From: Favolaschia claudopus
Taxonomy: Eukaryota > Basidiomycota > Agaricomycetes > Agaricales > Mycenaceae
Assembly (NCBI GenBank): GCA_037176885.1
Contig: JAWWNJ010000168.1
Location: forward strand, 186,001 to 250,000
Reading direction: 5' to 3'
DNA length: 64,000 nt
Position 1 is the first letter of the stretch, and each line of letters begins with the position of its first letter. Of this stretch, positions 22,214 to 36,361 are shown in pieces. The position numbers and the translations under genes were made by a program. Under the pieces are notes generated by a model. The model was not told where the DNA came from. It ran no database searches and saw only the letters and a list, made by a program, of their open reading frames with translations.

Positions 22214-24393
22214 ATGCCTCTCCCAACCCTTGCAAATATTCTAGCACTTCTATCCGCCGTCTCATGCACTAAACTCGTGGTCCATGAAAGCCGACGCTCA
22301 GCACCTGCCGGTTTCACCAGTCTGGGTGCCGCTCCCGATTCGACTGTGTTAACCTTGAAACTTGCGTTGACTCCGAAGAATATCCGTGGCTTGGAGAACA
22401 AGCTTGCCTCCATCTCCACGCCCGGCAGTCCCGAGTTTAGACAATGGCTTTCGAAGGACGAGGTTCGTCTTACATTTCCTTACTCATTTCTTCTGCGAAC
22501 TCGGCTCATTTTTATGCGTCCCAGCTCAAGGCCTTCGTGCAGCCGTCCAACGAAACAATTGAGGCGTTTAATAATTTTGCGTCCACCAACGATATCACTC
22601 CCACTGTCCTTTCCCCCAACGCCGACTGGGTGTCTCTGACGCTCAGCGTGGCCACGGCTAACAAGCTATTCGGCGCGCGCTTCGAAACGTTCACCCATGA
22701 GGCCCTCACTCAGCCCATCACTCGCACTTTGTCGATATCCCTTCCCTCTGAACTTGTTGGCCACGTCGAAGCGATACATCCAAGCACTTCGTTCTCCACC
22801 TCGAGTTTCGCTGCTCCACACCATATATCTCCTTCATCTCGCCTACGCAAACTCGAGGACCGACTCGCTGTGAAACGCGCAGAAAAGGAGGAGTGCGATG
22901 GTCTGGAAATTCCCATGACACCTGCGTGTCTGCAAAAACTGTATGGGATTCCGTTGACTCCGGCCACTCCACAGGACAACTCGCTCGTGGTTACTGGCTA
23001 CTGGAGTATTTCACCTAACCGGACTGATCTTTCGGTATGTCTGTTTTTGTTTTTCAACTCGTACGTTCCGTGGTTTGATGCGAATTTGTTCATAGACGTT
23101 TCTGGAAGACTACAGATCGGATATCCCATCCACCACAACCTGGGAATTGGTTCAAATTGGCCACGACGGGGTTGAGATGCCACCATCGGACGCAGGAGTT
23201 CTCCAGCTGGAAGCCAATCTAGATATTCAATACACTATCGGTGAGTTTGTTTGCTGAACGCCAAATCGTTTCTGGCTCGCTGTCGCAATGAAATTGATTC
23301 TTCGAATCAAACAGGGCTCGTAACGGGTGTTCCCGTTCAATTCCTGTCTGTCGAGACACCCTCATTGGAGGTGGAGGGTTTTGCGACGGCGTTCCTTGAA
23401 ACCAGCATCTACCTTGAAGGACTCGAGGATCCCCCGTCGGTCGTTACGACTTCGTATGCGCTCACGGAACCGGATTTTGGTGAATCCCTGACCAGGTGAG
23501 TGTTGTCTAGCCAGCCGTCTACTTCTTTTGAACCAGAGTGTTTTCACATCATAATAGAAAACTTTGTAACAGCTATCTTGCTCTCGGCGCTCGTGGAATT
23601 TCCGTGATGTTTTCTTCTGGAGATGTACGTCCGTCCTGACTACCTATTTGAGCTCGAGTAAACCTCGTTCGTTCATAGGGCGGTGTGCGCGGCGGCCACG
23701 ATCACAGCAGCATCCCCGGCCTCTGTGAGAACAACAACTTCCCCGCCATCTTCCCCGCCTCTTGCCCATGGGTTACCGCCGTCGGCGCCACACAGGCATC
23801 CACCCTGAAGTCGCGACCAACTTCTCCGGCGGGGGTTTTTCTGCCTTCTTCCCCCGTCCTTGGTATCAAGATGAGGCTGCTGAAAATTTCTTGAAGACGC
23901 TCCCCGGCGACTTCCCCGGCAAGTTCAACAGATCTGGGCGTGCTTACCCTGACGTGGCGGTTCAGGGAGGGAACCTCGCTTGCGTTTTTCAAGGTCGATG
24001 GATGACGATTGGAGGCACTAGCTTGTCTTCCCCGATTTTTGCGTCGGTAATCGCGACAATTAACGATAGACTGAAGGCTGCAGGGAAGCCTGTCCTTGGC
24101 TTCCTCAATCCGTGGATCTACGCCAATGCTGATGCCTTCACGGATATTGCCGTGGGGCATAATTCTGGGTACGAATGTCCTGTCCAGTCGGTGCGTTTTT
24201 GCTTTCGATCCTTTGGGTAGGCTTCCGGATCTTTTTATGGTTGTAGGTTGCGTTTGACGCGACCGAAGGATGGGATCCGCTGAGTACGTGGAATCTCTGC
24301 TTCAGCAGAATTTATGAACTGATTGTTTATTCCATAGCCGGTGTTGGATCTCCTGTCTTCGGCAAGCTCCTCGATGCAGCATTCAAATATTAG
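22214..24393 (+). CDS. secreted sedolisin/tripeptidyl-peptidase-type serine peptidase (family S53), frameshifted as sequenced
   Basis: Acid-active secreted peptidase. Exons: 22214-22462, 22525-23034, 23096-23240, 23315-23495, 23558-23624, 23679-24190, 24247-24283, 24338-24393. A signal peptide (MPLPTLANILALLSAVSC) precedes a pro-domain (to about residue 190), then the catalytic domain. The Glu and Asp of the triad sit in LQLEANLDIQY, the oxyanion Asp in MFSSGD/GGV and the nucleophile Ser in GGTSLSSPIFAS. The late Ca-site region reads ATEGWDP and the end is LLDAAFKY. Exons total 1757 nt, one short of a multiple of three. The frame breaks between AVGATQAS and PEVATNFSGGGFS, around 23790-23800, with no intron signals there. 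Either one base is missing from the sequence or the gene is newly broken. All catalytic residues are otherwise kept. Confidence 0.85.
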
Positions 24394-25093
24394 ACTCGCA
24401 TCGTAGAGAGCTCGATAAATGATACAGTATGTATGCGCGTCATCGGAAAGGACAAACCGCCGTGCAAAGTAGTAAAGAAAAAATTCGTTTTGCGACCGAC
24501 ATGCGCGGAGAGAAGAGCGAGGCGGAAGGTTGTTGGGCTCTCATACTGGCACTGGCCCGAGACGCCTCCGGAAGAAAGATGGGGGTGTTGAATATAGCAG
24601 CGCGTTCCCAAGAATCGGCGAGATAGGCTTCGTTGGCCTATGGTAGTAGTTATGTCGCGCATCATACGAGACGAATCCGAGCCGTCCGACAGAATCAACC
24701 TCAGTTCCATAACCGGAATTGCTACAGCTGGTGTCTTAGCTCGTCCGAGTTCGGTCAGGCCCAGTCTTCAAGCTTCATGTTGTAGAAGACCGAGTGCGAA
24801 GCATCGAATGTGAAGAGGAAGCGGCGTGACTTGTAATATCAAAGAGCTATTGAAAGGGTTCAACGACGCATCGTTGCACATCGTTGCTCGCAAAGACGAG
24901 GATGGAACGGCAGAGAGTTGGGGGCTTGTCACGCTCGTTACCAATGTGACATGCCATCAATTTCTGAAATTTTGGTCTTTGCACAATCTTTGCACCTACT
25001 TTGCACTATAGACGGCAAGGCAGGCTCTCTGTCGCCACTGGACTTCAATAACTGCTCGGGCCTCAGAAATAACTAGACTCTCTTGGCTTTACT
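24394..25093. other. intergenic
   Basis: No gene seen in 700 bp. Short frames at 24429-24710 and 24826-25011 lack motifs and splice partners. Confidence 0.4.
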
Positions 25094-27401
<2,308 letters not shown>

Positions 27402-27548
27402 AGTGTCATCTGGATAGAATAGCTACTTGATCCTTTTACGGAGTTGTGTGTAGTCAGTGTGGCCAAGCGGAGAATCCTAATTTGGTCAACCGCCATTACG
27501 ACTTGCTGTGCACTTGCTGCCTGACTCTCTTTCTCTCCGACCACGTCC

Positions 27549-29214
27549 ATGATGAATCTATTCAACACCCGGGGCTCAAAGATCAAAGGTGAAGACGACA
27601 AGGCTCTTGAAGACACCAACCCCGACGATACTTCAATCCTGTAATTCGATTTCTGGGTTCCATTGCACACTCTAAGACTCTAATGCTATTGAAGCGACGA
27701 GAATGAGGGATCCATTATCCTCTCCTTGATATCTCAGCTTAGGTCCGCCGTCCCTATTCCAGCGTCGCCTTGACTGAAAACGTGCAGAATCGGGATGGAT
27801 CTCTCTCGTGTAACGTTTCCGACTTTTGTTCTGGAGCCGCGCAGTATGCTAGAGCGCATAACGGACTTCATGTCCCACCCCGATCTCATTTTTGGGTGAG
27901 TTGTCCTGTTGGGTTCCCCCAGGCGCGGTAATTGACTTGCTCGAAATAGTGCCGAGCAATGCAATGATCCCGAGGAACGTTTCATGCGGGTACTACAATA
28001 CTACCTTGCTGGTTGGCATATAAAACCCAAGGGCGTCAAGAAACCATACAACCCCATCCTTGGAGAGTTTTTCCGCTGCCGGTACGACTATCCGGATGGC
28101 ACGCAGGGGTTCTATGTCGCGGAGCAAGGTATGTGGAGCCTTTACGTCTCCCGACTGCGTTCAGACGACGCGTCCGCAGTTTCACATCATCCACCCATCT
28201 CCGCCTTCTTCTACATTTCGCCCGCGAACCGACTCAGCATTCTCGGAGAGCTGCGGCCGAAATCCAAGTTCCTGGGGAATAGTGTTTCTACGAACATGGA
28301 GGGCGAGAACCGCGTGTCGTTACTGGGCTGTCCTCAAGACGGCGGTGCGCATCTCAATCATCTTTGCTCACTGCTCATCATTCCTCATGATAAATTGACT
28401 TGCTTCAGAATACGTCGTAACGATGCCGAACATGTACGCGCGCGGGATCCTGTTCGGTAAGATGGTGCAGGAGCTTGGTGATACCTGCACGGCCAAGAAC
28501 GAGAAGAACGGGATGACTGCCGACCTTGAATTTAAAACCAAGGTGCGCGCGGCGTGCGCCTGACAATGTTGATGCCAAAACGCTCATCTATCTATCTTTT
28601 TCTTGGCAGGGCTTTTGGGGAGGGACGTATAATTCTATCTCGGGGCGGGTGCGCCGCAATTCGACTGAGGTTGGGGAGATTTCGGGGCGGTGGAGTCACG
28701 TCATGGATTTCAAGAACACTCAGGTGGGTATTCAATCTGTCGTCAATTTTCGGATCAGCACCCAAAACTTATGTATGGCTTTTGTTTGCAGACGGGCAAG
28801 AAGCGCGTCTTGTTCGACGCTATCAAAGACGGGGACAAGATTGTAGAAAAGAAAGTCGATCCTGAAGATGAGCAGGAGCCGAACGAATCGCGTCGATTAT
28901 GGCGCGACCTAACGAAAGCTATACTTGCGAAGGATATGGAAGCTGCCACGGACTCCAAGTCTGCTGTCGAGGAGGCACAGCGTGAACAGCGCCGGAAGCT
29001 TGAAGAGAGTGGGGAGAAACACCAACCGCGCTTCTTCAAGCTGGTAGATGGTAGATGGACACCTAAACTCTCGTTCGTATTTTTTGCTGCTTTGGCGCTC
29101 CCTCATCGAGTCTGACTCCCTCGCAGTATACCTTCAGATCCGGATGCCGCGATTGTTGCAGTCAAGGACTGGATATGGCCAACCCCCCCGCCTGCGCATA
29201 CTGAATCCTCGTAA
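27549..29214 (+). CDS. oxysterol-binding protein, short Osh4/Kes1 type
   Basis: Lipid-transfer protein exchanging sterol and PI4P between membranes. Nine exons (27549-27640, 27695-27742, 27788-27895, 27950-28128, 28180-28344, 28409-28542, 28610-28723, 28792-29072, 29127-29214) give 402 aa, close to Kes1/Osh4, with no PH or ankyrin domain. The OSBP fingerprint EQVSHHPP is completed across the intron 28129-28179. KPYNPILGEFF precedes it, with NMYARGILFGKM and WSHVMDF after it, and the C-terminal helix region ends in KDWIWPTPPP. The N-terminal part before SRVTFPTFVLEPRS carries the lid-like segment. ATG 27549 is followed at once by a second ATG; either may be used. It lies about 150 bp after DBP3 on the same strand. 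Confidence 0.9.
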
Positions 29215-29410
29215 TGTAATATAAACGTTCGTTTAGATGACACATAAACTGTACCACCCCTCTTGTTCTACTGTATACATACTGCGTAGAACTGTCTCAC
29301 TCACATGCTGATTCGAATGTTGTAATCCCAAACTATCCACTCTTCTCTTGATAACTTTATATTACAATTTTGTTTTCGGATTGCGGTCGGTAGGTAGTGT
29401 ACAAATTCAT

Positions 29411-30798
29411 TTAGAGTGCCAAGTCCGTAATATTTTCAAAGGTTTCGAGGGCCCAGCAGGCTCTACTGACGCTCTGTGCGCCTTCCGCGCCTAAAACCAG
29501 ACTCACTTGATCGAGGAATTTCTCCTCCAGCTTTGCCGGCGTCATGGGCACCTCGACGCTCCCTAGAGCATGCTCGACGTGTTTCTGTAACGTCGGTCCG
29601 TCGCTCAGGAAGACGGTTATGTCTGCCTCGTCCGTCCTGAGGTTTTCATCCGCCGTCGCAGAAATCTTGTCCCGAACAAGAATGATATCCGGATTCTGCA
29701 CGACACCATCATCGTACTGCGCGGGTCCGGCTTTGCCTAGCACGAGACCGATAGCGCCGCCGTGGTAGACACTAAACTTGGCTTGTAGCCCGTCTTGTGG
29801 CGTTTTCTTGCCCGTCAACTCGAGGACAAGCGGATGTACACGAACATCAACGCGCTCGATGGTGGCCCCAGCCGCTGTAGTAGCCAACTCGCGGTGGAGC
29901 TGGATGCACCCATCGATGATGGGGTGGACGACGATACCGCAGGGGAATGGCTTGTACGCGTTGCGCGCCATCTCCCACTCTTTTCCGAGCGTGATTAATT
30001 GTTCGTCGACGTTGTTCGACACGCTCACGACGCGTGCCCAGCCTCGGGGGGCTTCGATTGCCTGGAGGGAGCCTGTAAATCCGCGCGCGGCGAGGACGGC
30101 GGCTATGAGGCCGTTCTGCGCTGCGCGACCGACGTGGAAAGATTTGGTGTCGGTGCCGAACATGTCGCGCAGACCGGTGACTTGCGTCGCGGCGATGCTG
30201 ATTGCGTGTTGCATGGGTAAGCGTTCGAGGTGCATGAGTTTGCCTACTGCGACGGCTGCACCGATTGAGCCTACGGTGCTAGTGATGTGCCTAGGAAAGT
30301 AAGAGCTGAGCTGTAGGGTGAGCGAGCGCTAAAATGAAGAATTCACCAGCCGATATCGTAGTGGAAGGGCCAGACACCAAGACCAAGTTTACACTCTACT
30401 TCTATGCCCGCGACGAGAGCCAAGATGAGATCTTCGCCTGTAACAGCACCGAGTGCCTCAGCCTGGGCAAATAGTGCGCTGGCGACAGGACCGGTGGGAT
30501 GTATGATAGTCGGAAGGTGCGTGTCGTCGTAGTCGTGCACATGAGATGCGATTCCGTTGATGAGAGCAGCGTGCGAGGCGTCTGTGCGAGCACCTTTCTG
30601 ACCTAACAGCGTAGATGTGCCTTTCCCGAAGAATGGAATCAGGGCGTCGTAGGCAGTCTTTGTGGTTGGGTGTAGAGCACCACCGATAGCGCAGCCGACC
30701 CAGTTGTAGAAGCTATTGACAGCTGCTTGAACGACTTCTTGAGGGAGGTCGCTGTACGACAGATCAACGGCCCAGGAAGCGAGTCTTTCGGTGGCCAT
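29411..30798 (-). CDS. MmgE/PrpD family protein (2-methylcitrate dehydratase or cis-aconitate decarboxylase-like)
   Basis: Enzyme of the MmgE/PrpD fold, whose members dehydrate 2-methylcitrate or decarboxylate cis-aconitate to itaconate. Two exons, 30798-30347 and 30290-29411, give 443 aa, the normal family length. Landmarks are the N-terminal helical domain with NWVGCAIGGALHPTTKTA, HDYDDTHLPTIIHPTGPVAS (the conserved active-site Asp/His loop), GLRDMFGTDTKSFHVGRAAQ and KPFPCGIVVHP. The last three are typical of the cis-aconitate decarboxylase and PrpD group. No targeting peptide is obvious. It is divergently oriented to a sugar-type transporter gene, with an amidohydrolase beyond, which could form a small catabolic neighbourhood. 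The true substrate is open. Confidence 0.85.
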
Positions 30799-31438
30799 GA
30801 GGGTTAAGGACAAGAGAGAGCTGCAGATAACGAGCGGGAAGTCTGGAGAGCCGCATGATTTTCAGCCTAACTCAAATGGCGGTTGCAAAAGAAAGAAACA
30901 TGCGTGCACGTGAGAACTTTGCGCCTCTAACCACAACTATCTTGTTCATTATCTCACTGGGTTCAATATGCTGTCTATCTCCTCTTCAACTCGCCAAGAC
31001 GTCTCTCAAAGCTCACTGTGGGCTGCAGATGTCCTAATAATAGTTGCCGGCGCTGGAACGGAGGTCCGAATCCGAACCAATCCTGGATTCCCAACGCGAA
31101 ACTCCAGTTTGGCGGTCATACATAGAACTCAGAAGCGCCATAAATGAAAGCTCTCGGACTTCCTCGAGATGATGAGGGAATATCTTTGCAAAAAAAAATC
31201 CGAAAGCGAATGCGCTCTGGCGGCATAGCTCAACGCAGTCAACAATACAAGCATATTTTTGTTCCAATTCTCACACCCACAACAAGTCAAGGAACACACA
31301 ATTTACGATGCGAGGACGAGAAGCCTATGGACTGCTCCAAGTCACCGGATTTTGGCGTGAGACTGCTTCGGATTGCTTTTTAAATGCCTGCTCGGTTTTG
31401 CCCGCTCTCAATTCACCTCTGTATACTCTCTGCACCCC
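30799..31438. promoter_or_regulatory. divergent promoter region between the PrpD-like gene and the transporter gene
   Basis: 640 bp separate two genes that point away from each other, so shared regulation is possible. An A-tract (31190-31198) and CTCCTCTTC-type pyrimidine runs are present. No coding frame with a recognisable motif is seen. Confidence 0.4.
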
Positions 31439-33303
31439 ATGAAGCAACGATACTTCGGTCTTCGAGGCAATGCTCTCAGCAATGCCATGGTGTGGGCAGT
31501 GATCATGCCAGCGTACCTTTTGTTTGGGTACGACTCAGTTACCTGCAGAGTCAACCAGGAGTATTGATGAACGCGATGCTGAAGCTATTATAATGGGGTA
31601 GCGGGCGGTCTTCTTGATCTCCCCAGCTGGGTCGCTCTGTTCCCAGAAATCGATACGATCAACACAGAAGGGTCGCAAAAGACGCACAATTCTCATATTC
31701 AAGGAACAGTCGTAGCTGTTTACACCCTCGGGGCGCTCTTCGGGGCACTTTCTTGCACTCTCTTCGGAGACAAACTCGGCAGAAAACGCACAATCTCATT
31801 GGGTCTTGTGGTGACCTCCATCGGTTCCATTATCCAGTCTACATCGTTCTCTTTTGCCCAACTAATTGTCGGTCGTCTAATAACGGGCTTGGGATTCGGC
31901 GCAATCAGTGCTACTGCCCCGAATTGGTACGCCGATATATATCCTAAACGAACACACGTTCTAATCTTTTCGGCTTCTCAAGGCAAACTGAATGCAGTCT
32001 GGCGGGCCATCGAGGTTTCGTGGTCATGCTCGAGGGATTGTTCATCTCTGGTGGATTGGTCATCCAGGCTTGGATAAACTTTGGACTCTCATTTACCTCT
32101 AGCAGCGTGTCGTGGCGATTCTCGTTGGCCTTCCCGTTGTTCTTCACAATTATCGTATTCTGCTCCGTTCCTCTGTGGCCCGAATCTGTAAGCCGTTGCA
32201 GCGCTCCGATCGAAATTCGCGACAACTAATAGATAACATTGTAGCCTCGCTGGCTCATCAAGGTCGGCCGGATTGAAGAAGCAAAACTTGTGCTTGCTGC
32301 ATTGGACGACGCGGAAGACGACAGCCCAGTAATTGCCGAGCAAGTTCGAGAGATCGAATTGTCTCTGGAAGAGACGGGCAAAGGTTCCTTCCGCGATATC
32401 TTTCGCAATGGACCCGGACGCTTTGCAAATCGTGCCTTCATCGCAGCTGTGACCCAATGCTTCCAGCAAATGTCCGGCATCAATGTTCTCGGATACTACC
32501 AGACTACGGTTTTCAGGACCTTCTTGAACCTCGATTCGACTACTGCGCGAATTCTTTCCGCGACTGTATTCATGTGGTGAGGATTCATTTACTCCGCAAT
32601 CTATCTCGTCATTGCCTGCCTGACTGTGGAAATCACAGGCAAACCCTCTGTGCCCCCATCGGCGCATACACCATCGAGCACGTCGGGCGGCGCAAGCTCA
32701 TGATGTTCGGTGCGGCGGGTATGGGCATGTGCATGGCGCTCATCGCGGGCTGCACATCGCATCCAGAGAATACCACAGCTGTGCACGCAGCGATCGCGTT
32801 CATCTACCTGTTCAGCACGTTCTTCGTCACAGGCTTCCTCGGGCTAGCGTTCCTCTATTCGTCAGAGATTGCACCTCTGAGCGTCCGCACACCTATTACC
32901 GCACTGTCGACGACTTCGACGTGGCTGTTTAATTTTACTGTGGTTGAGGCTACGCCGACGGGTTTTGATTCGCTTGGGTTTAAGTATTTTATCATCTATG
33001 CGGCGATCAACTGGTTCCTCATTTTACCGAGTGCGTCTTTCTATGGTCAAATTCGTTTTCTGTTGTAATCGATCTTCCTCGCCAGCGGTGTACTTTTTCT
33101 TCCCTGAGACGCAGGGGCTCCACCTGGAGAGTGTGGACAGGATATTCATTGAGAGCAAGAGTATATTCGACCCAGTTCGAGTTGCGAAGAGACTGCGCGC
33201 CCACGCCAGAAGATCGAAGGACGGGGAAGTTACGATGGAGGGAGAGACGTCTGAGGGAAAAGCTAATTCTACCGATGAGCAGACGGTTAAGGAGGTTTTG
33301 TGA
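31439..33303 (+). CDS. MFS sugar-transporter-family permease
   Basis: Twelve-helix proton/sugar-type symporter of the plasma membrane. Six exons (31439-31527, 31585-31926, 31983-32187, 32245-32576, 32639-33030, 33086-33303) give 525 aa. Family signs are LLFGYYNGVAGG in helix 1 (split by intron 1), GDKLGRKRT after helix 2, GLGFGAISATAPNW, the PESPRWL loop (split by intron 3), QQMSGINVLGYY in helix 7, GRRKLMMFG and FFFPETQGLHLE after helix 12. The helix-1 signature has Tyr where FGYDQG is usual, so a substrate other than glucose is possible. It is divergent from the PrpD-like gene. Confidence 0.9.
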
Positions 33304-33722
33304 AGGAGCACATCGTTCAGTATGTCGTGAGGATATCTGATAGACTGGGTGTAATATCACGCAAGATGAATGAATCGGGTCACGTACCGCTAGAAATCTA
33401 CCTATCGCTCGTCAACATGCGGCGATGCTGTTTGCTCCACGCTTATCTCTACATCGAGTCACTCTGAGTATGGAACGAAAGCTTGTATGGAAGTAATCGA
33501 TCCGCCAAAATTAGAGGAAAAAACGCAGAATTTATTTTTTTATGCGCTCTACGGAGCCTGGGCTGATCCACTTCGCGGACTATGCATCCCGAAGGCGAAA
33601 ACTTCCTAAAGCGGGACATTGGACGAGTTGTCCGGGTTTGGAGATTTGATCGTATCATATTCCCACAACCTTCATTTTGAGCGGGCAAGTAAGAATGGAC
33701 GCCTTAAATTGGATGACTCTAT
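33304..33722. other. intergenic between converging genes
   Basis: No gene seen. Transporter and amidohydrolase transcripts converge here. Confidence 0.45.
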
Positions 33723-35414
33723 TTACATAGATATACACGAAGAGCGATGGTTACTGGGACTCGTCGGTTGTGCAGTGTCCTGAGAGATGCGCAGAGACCG
33801 GAACTCGTCGGAAGCATGAACTACCACTCCACCCACAACAGTCAAGACGGACCTGAGTTTCTTCAAATCCTCTTCAGACACTGAGAAGTAGTCATCGCTC
33901 AGGACTACGAGATCTCCTAGTCTGCCGACTTCTAAAGCCCCGAGGAGGTCTTCGTCCGGCTTTCCCAGCAACCATTGGTTGGCTTGGGTGTACAAGTGAA
34001 GTGCCTCTTGTCGGGTGATCTGCTGGTTCGGATTGACAATGTCTCCTTGAGCGTTCTTCCCTGTCGTGGCGTAGTACAGCTGCACCCATGGATTGAGCAT
34101 GGCGATTTGCATGCCGTCGCCGCCTATTCCTGCGTGAATGCCGCTGTCCACGATGGACCGGTAGGGTGGTCCGGCAGGGGACACTATACCGTTCAAGGTA
34201 TTGAGGTACTGGAAGGACGACAGATTGACGCCGCAGCCCAGCTTTTGCAAGCGAGCGATGAAATCGTCGAGGATGAACGGTACATGGGCGATGACCCAGC
34301 GGAGATCCTTGATGCTCATTTCAGCATCAAGTTGTTCGAATGCCTCCACTTGGGTTTGGTAGTCCGTGGGGGTGATTGAGTGTACTTCCAACCGCCACCC
34401 TGCTTCTCGCACCTCGCGAATTGCGACATCGAACACAGGCCCACCCGCGTAATCGATGGTCACGAATTCGCCCATGCTTCCTGTGCGCACCATGTCGTTT
34501 CCGAAGAATCTGAAGGCGTTCTGGAGACGCGCAGTCAAGGTGGGAGTGTCTGAGGTTGCATCCATGGTAAGAAAATTGATACGCAAACGGATGGTGGCAT
34601 CGCTGTCGTTGTAGACGGAGAGAAACGGAAGATGCATGGTATTATTGTCTTCGTGACCAGAGCCATCGGAAGGTGTGTTGGACGCGGGAAACGCTCCTTG
34701 GTCCAGATGAGTTGTTATTCCGAGGGAAACAGCGTACGCCATGGCATCGCGAACACCGCGTTTACGGTCATCAAATGTAAGCTGTTGGCGGAGTGCGAGA
34801 AGGGCTTTGCCATTCTCGTCCCCTTCCGCGATGGAGCCGTCAGTCCCGATCGTTACGCCGGAGAAAAACGCTTTGCCGAGGGTGTTAGTGGCAGCTGAAC
34901 CGGAGAACCCGAATGAGACGAAGGCGGGGTGGTTGGGCAGGGCCTGATCGAGTTCTGCGAGGGTAGGGAGTCGTCGTTCGCGGAACTGGCCTGGATGAAA
35001 GCCGCCTATGGTTGTGATGAACTGGCCGTCGGGGACATTCTGAGCGCGTTCACGATATGTCTCCTGCACATCAGCAATGGAATTCGCATTCTCGAGAGGC
35101 GTGTGATGGCCAGGACGATTGCCGAAGAGGACGATGTGGTTGTGACAGTCGATGAGACCGGGAATAGCAAGGCGGTTGTGGAGGTCGACGATGCGTGGAG
35201 GCTGCAGAAATTGACGGACGGCCGCACCCTCGTCGTTCCCCACGTATACAATCTTGCCGGCCCTGGCTGCCACAACAGAAACAATTTGGTTGGTGGCATT
35301 CATAGTGTGAATGCGGCCATTGGAAAGAATTATGTCGCCCTTCAACGAGCCATCCTGGTAATTGGTCCGTATGTCAGAGAGTTGGCTGGAATCTTCACCA
35401 GAGGGATGGCTCAT
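33723..35414 (-). CDS. amidohydrolase family 3 (YtcJ-like) metal-dependent hydrolase
   Basis: Binuclear-metal TIM-barrel hydrolase of the amidohydrolase superfamily, YtcJ-like branch. It is a single exon of 563 aa, unusual here because neighbours have many introns. ATG 35414 (MSHPSGEDSS) is the first eukaryotic start; the open frame before it has none. Motifs are the small beta-sandwich DIILSNGRIHTMNA, the metal-binding HxH in GLIDCHNHIVLFG, GITTHLDQGAFP, a helix with WRLEVHSITPTD, IAHVPFILDD and the late Asp in GIGGDGMQIAMLNPW. The last is followed by the sandwich return GRLGDLVVLSDDYF. No signal peptide is seen. The substrate is unknown. The lack of introns could hint at transfer from bacteria or retroposition, but codon use looks like the neighbours. 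Confidence 0.88.
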   Translation of the reverse strand: MSHPSGEDSSQLSDIRTNYQDGSLKGDIILSNGRIHTMNATNQIVSVVAARAGKIVYVGNDEGAAVRQFLQPPRIVDLHNRLAIPGLIDCHNHIVLFGNRPGHHTPLENANSIADVQETYRERAQNVPDGQFITTIGGFHPGQFRERRLPTLAELDQALPNHPAFVSFGFSGSAATNTLGKAFFSGVTIGTDGSIAEGDENGKALLALRQQLTFDDRKRGVRDAMAYAVSLGITTHLDQGAFPASNTPSDGSGHEDNNTMHLPFLSVYNDSDATIRLRINFLTMDATSDTPTLTARLQNAFRFFGNDMVRTGSMGEFVTIDYAGGPVFDVAIREVREAGWRLEVHSITPTDYQTQVEAFEQLDAEMSIKDLRWVIAHVPFILDDFIARLQKLGCGVNLSSFQYLNTLNGIVSPAGPPYRSIVDSGIHAGIGGDGMQIAMLNPWVQLYYATTGKNAQGDIVNPNQQITRQEALHLYTQANQWLLGKPDEDLLGALEVGRLGDLVVLSDDYFSVSEEDLKKLRSVLTVVGGVVVHASDEFRSLRISQDTAQPTSPSNHRSSCISM

Positions 35415-36361
35415 GTTAGCTCTGCTAGAGGAAAGCAGAGTACACGGCTGCAAGAAGACACATATGTATAAATATGCGGACGGAGACGGAAGAGCTGATA
35501 AATGGAGGACTTCTGGCAGTTTCCCGTGTCAAGCTATAGAAAGAGGGCAGGTGATGCTCGGTAGGCTGACTTAGACATAAACGAGAAAAGAAGACTGCTA
35601 TTGTGGAAGAATCTCTAGGAATTCTCCAACTTGAAGTTGTTGAATCTGGCCAGTCGATTCAGTAAGGAGTATCATGCCCTCGCTCATAGCAAAGACGACC
35701 AGCAAAAGTTGAAGGGATTTGGTACAGAGTTCATCAGCCTTAGATACCAGTTGATATCTTATACAACGACGGCGAGTCGGAGTGGCGAGCGTCGGGGCTT
35801 CTCAAGGTCGTTAACGTTGAGGAAGAAAGCACGCCACGGCAAACTCCCAGTGATCAATAGTTTCTCACGACTTTGCAGTTTTTGCTCTCACACACAACAA
35901 CGGCAAGTCCACAGACCACCGACACCCACTTTGCCTTGCTATCTTAGTATCTACGCACTTTGCGTTGAAAGCTTCAGCCAATGGCAGCGAACCCATGGGA
36001 GCAAATTTATCGATAGCCCCATGTTATAGATCCCCAAAGAGCTTTTTCTTTCGTCTCCCTATCTTGGTTCGATTTGTTGAGTGAATATCGTGCCCGCAAC
36101 CCTTTTCTTCAGGCCCAGGGTTTGCACCATGGTATGTACGTGTGACCTCCTCTGGTCCTTGGAGAAACCAGGATCCCTTTCAAAGTTGATAAGAAGACTC
36201 CGCGAACGCCAATTCTCAAAGGGATGTTTATTACTTACTCTCAAAGGGATTTTGATACCTCCAATATCAATGTGGTGGGTGTTTTAGCCGTGCCTCAAGG
36301 CAATTCGAGCGAACAAAGCTATAATAGAGCTACTGGAGGCTGCAACTTCAAAATATTCGCC
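35415..36361. other. intergenic
   Basis: No supported gene was found. Short frames at 35631-36029 and 36059-36287 lack motifs. This stretch holds the promoter of the Ser/Pro-rich gene. Confidence 0.35.
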
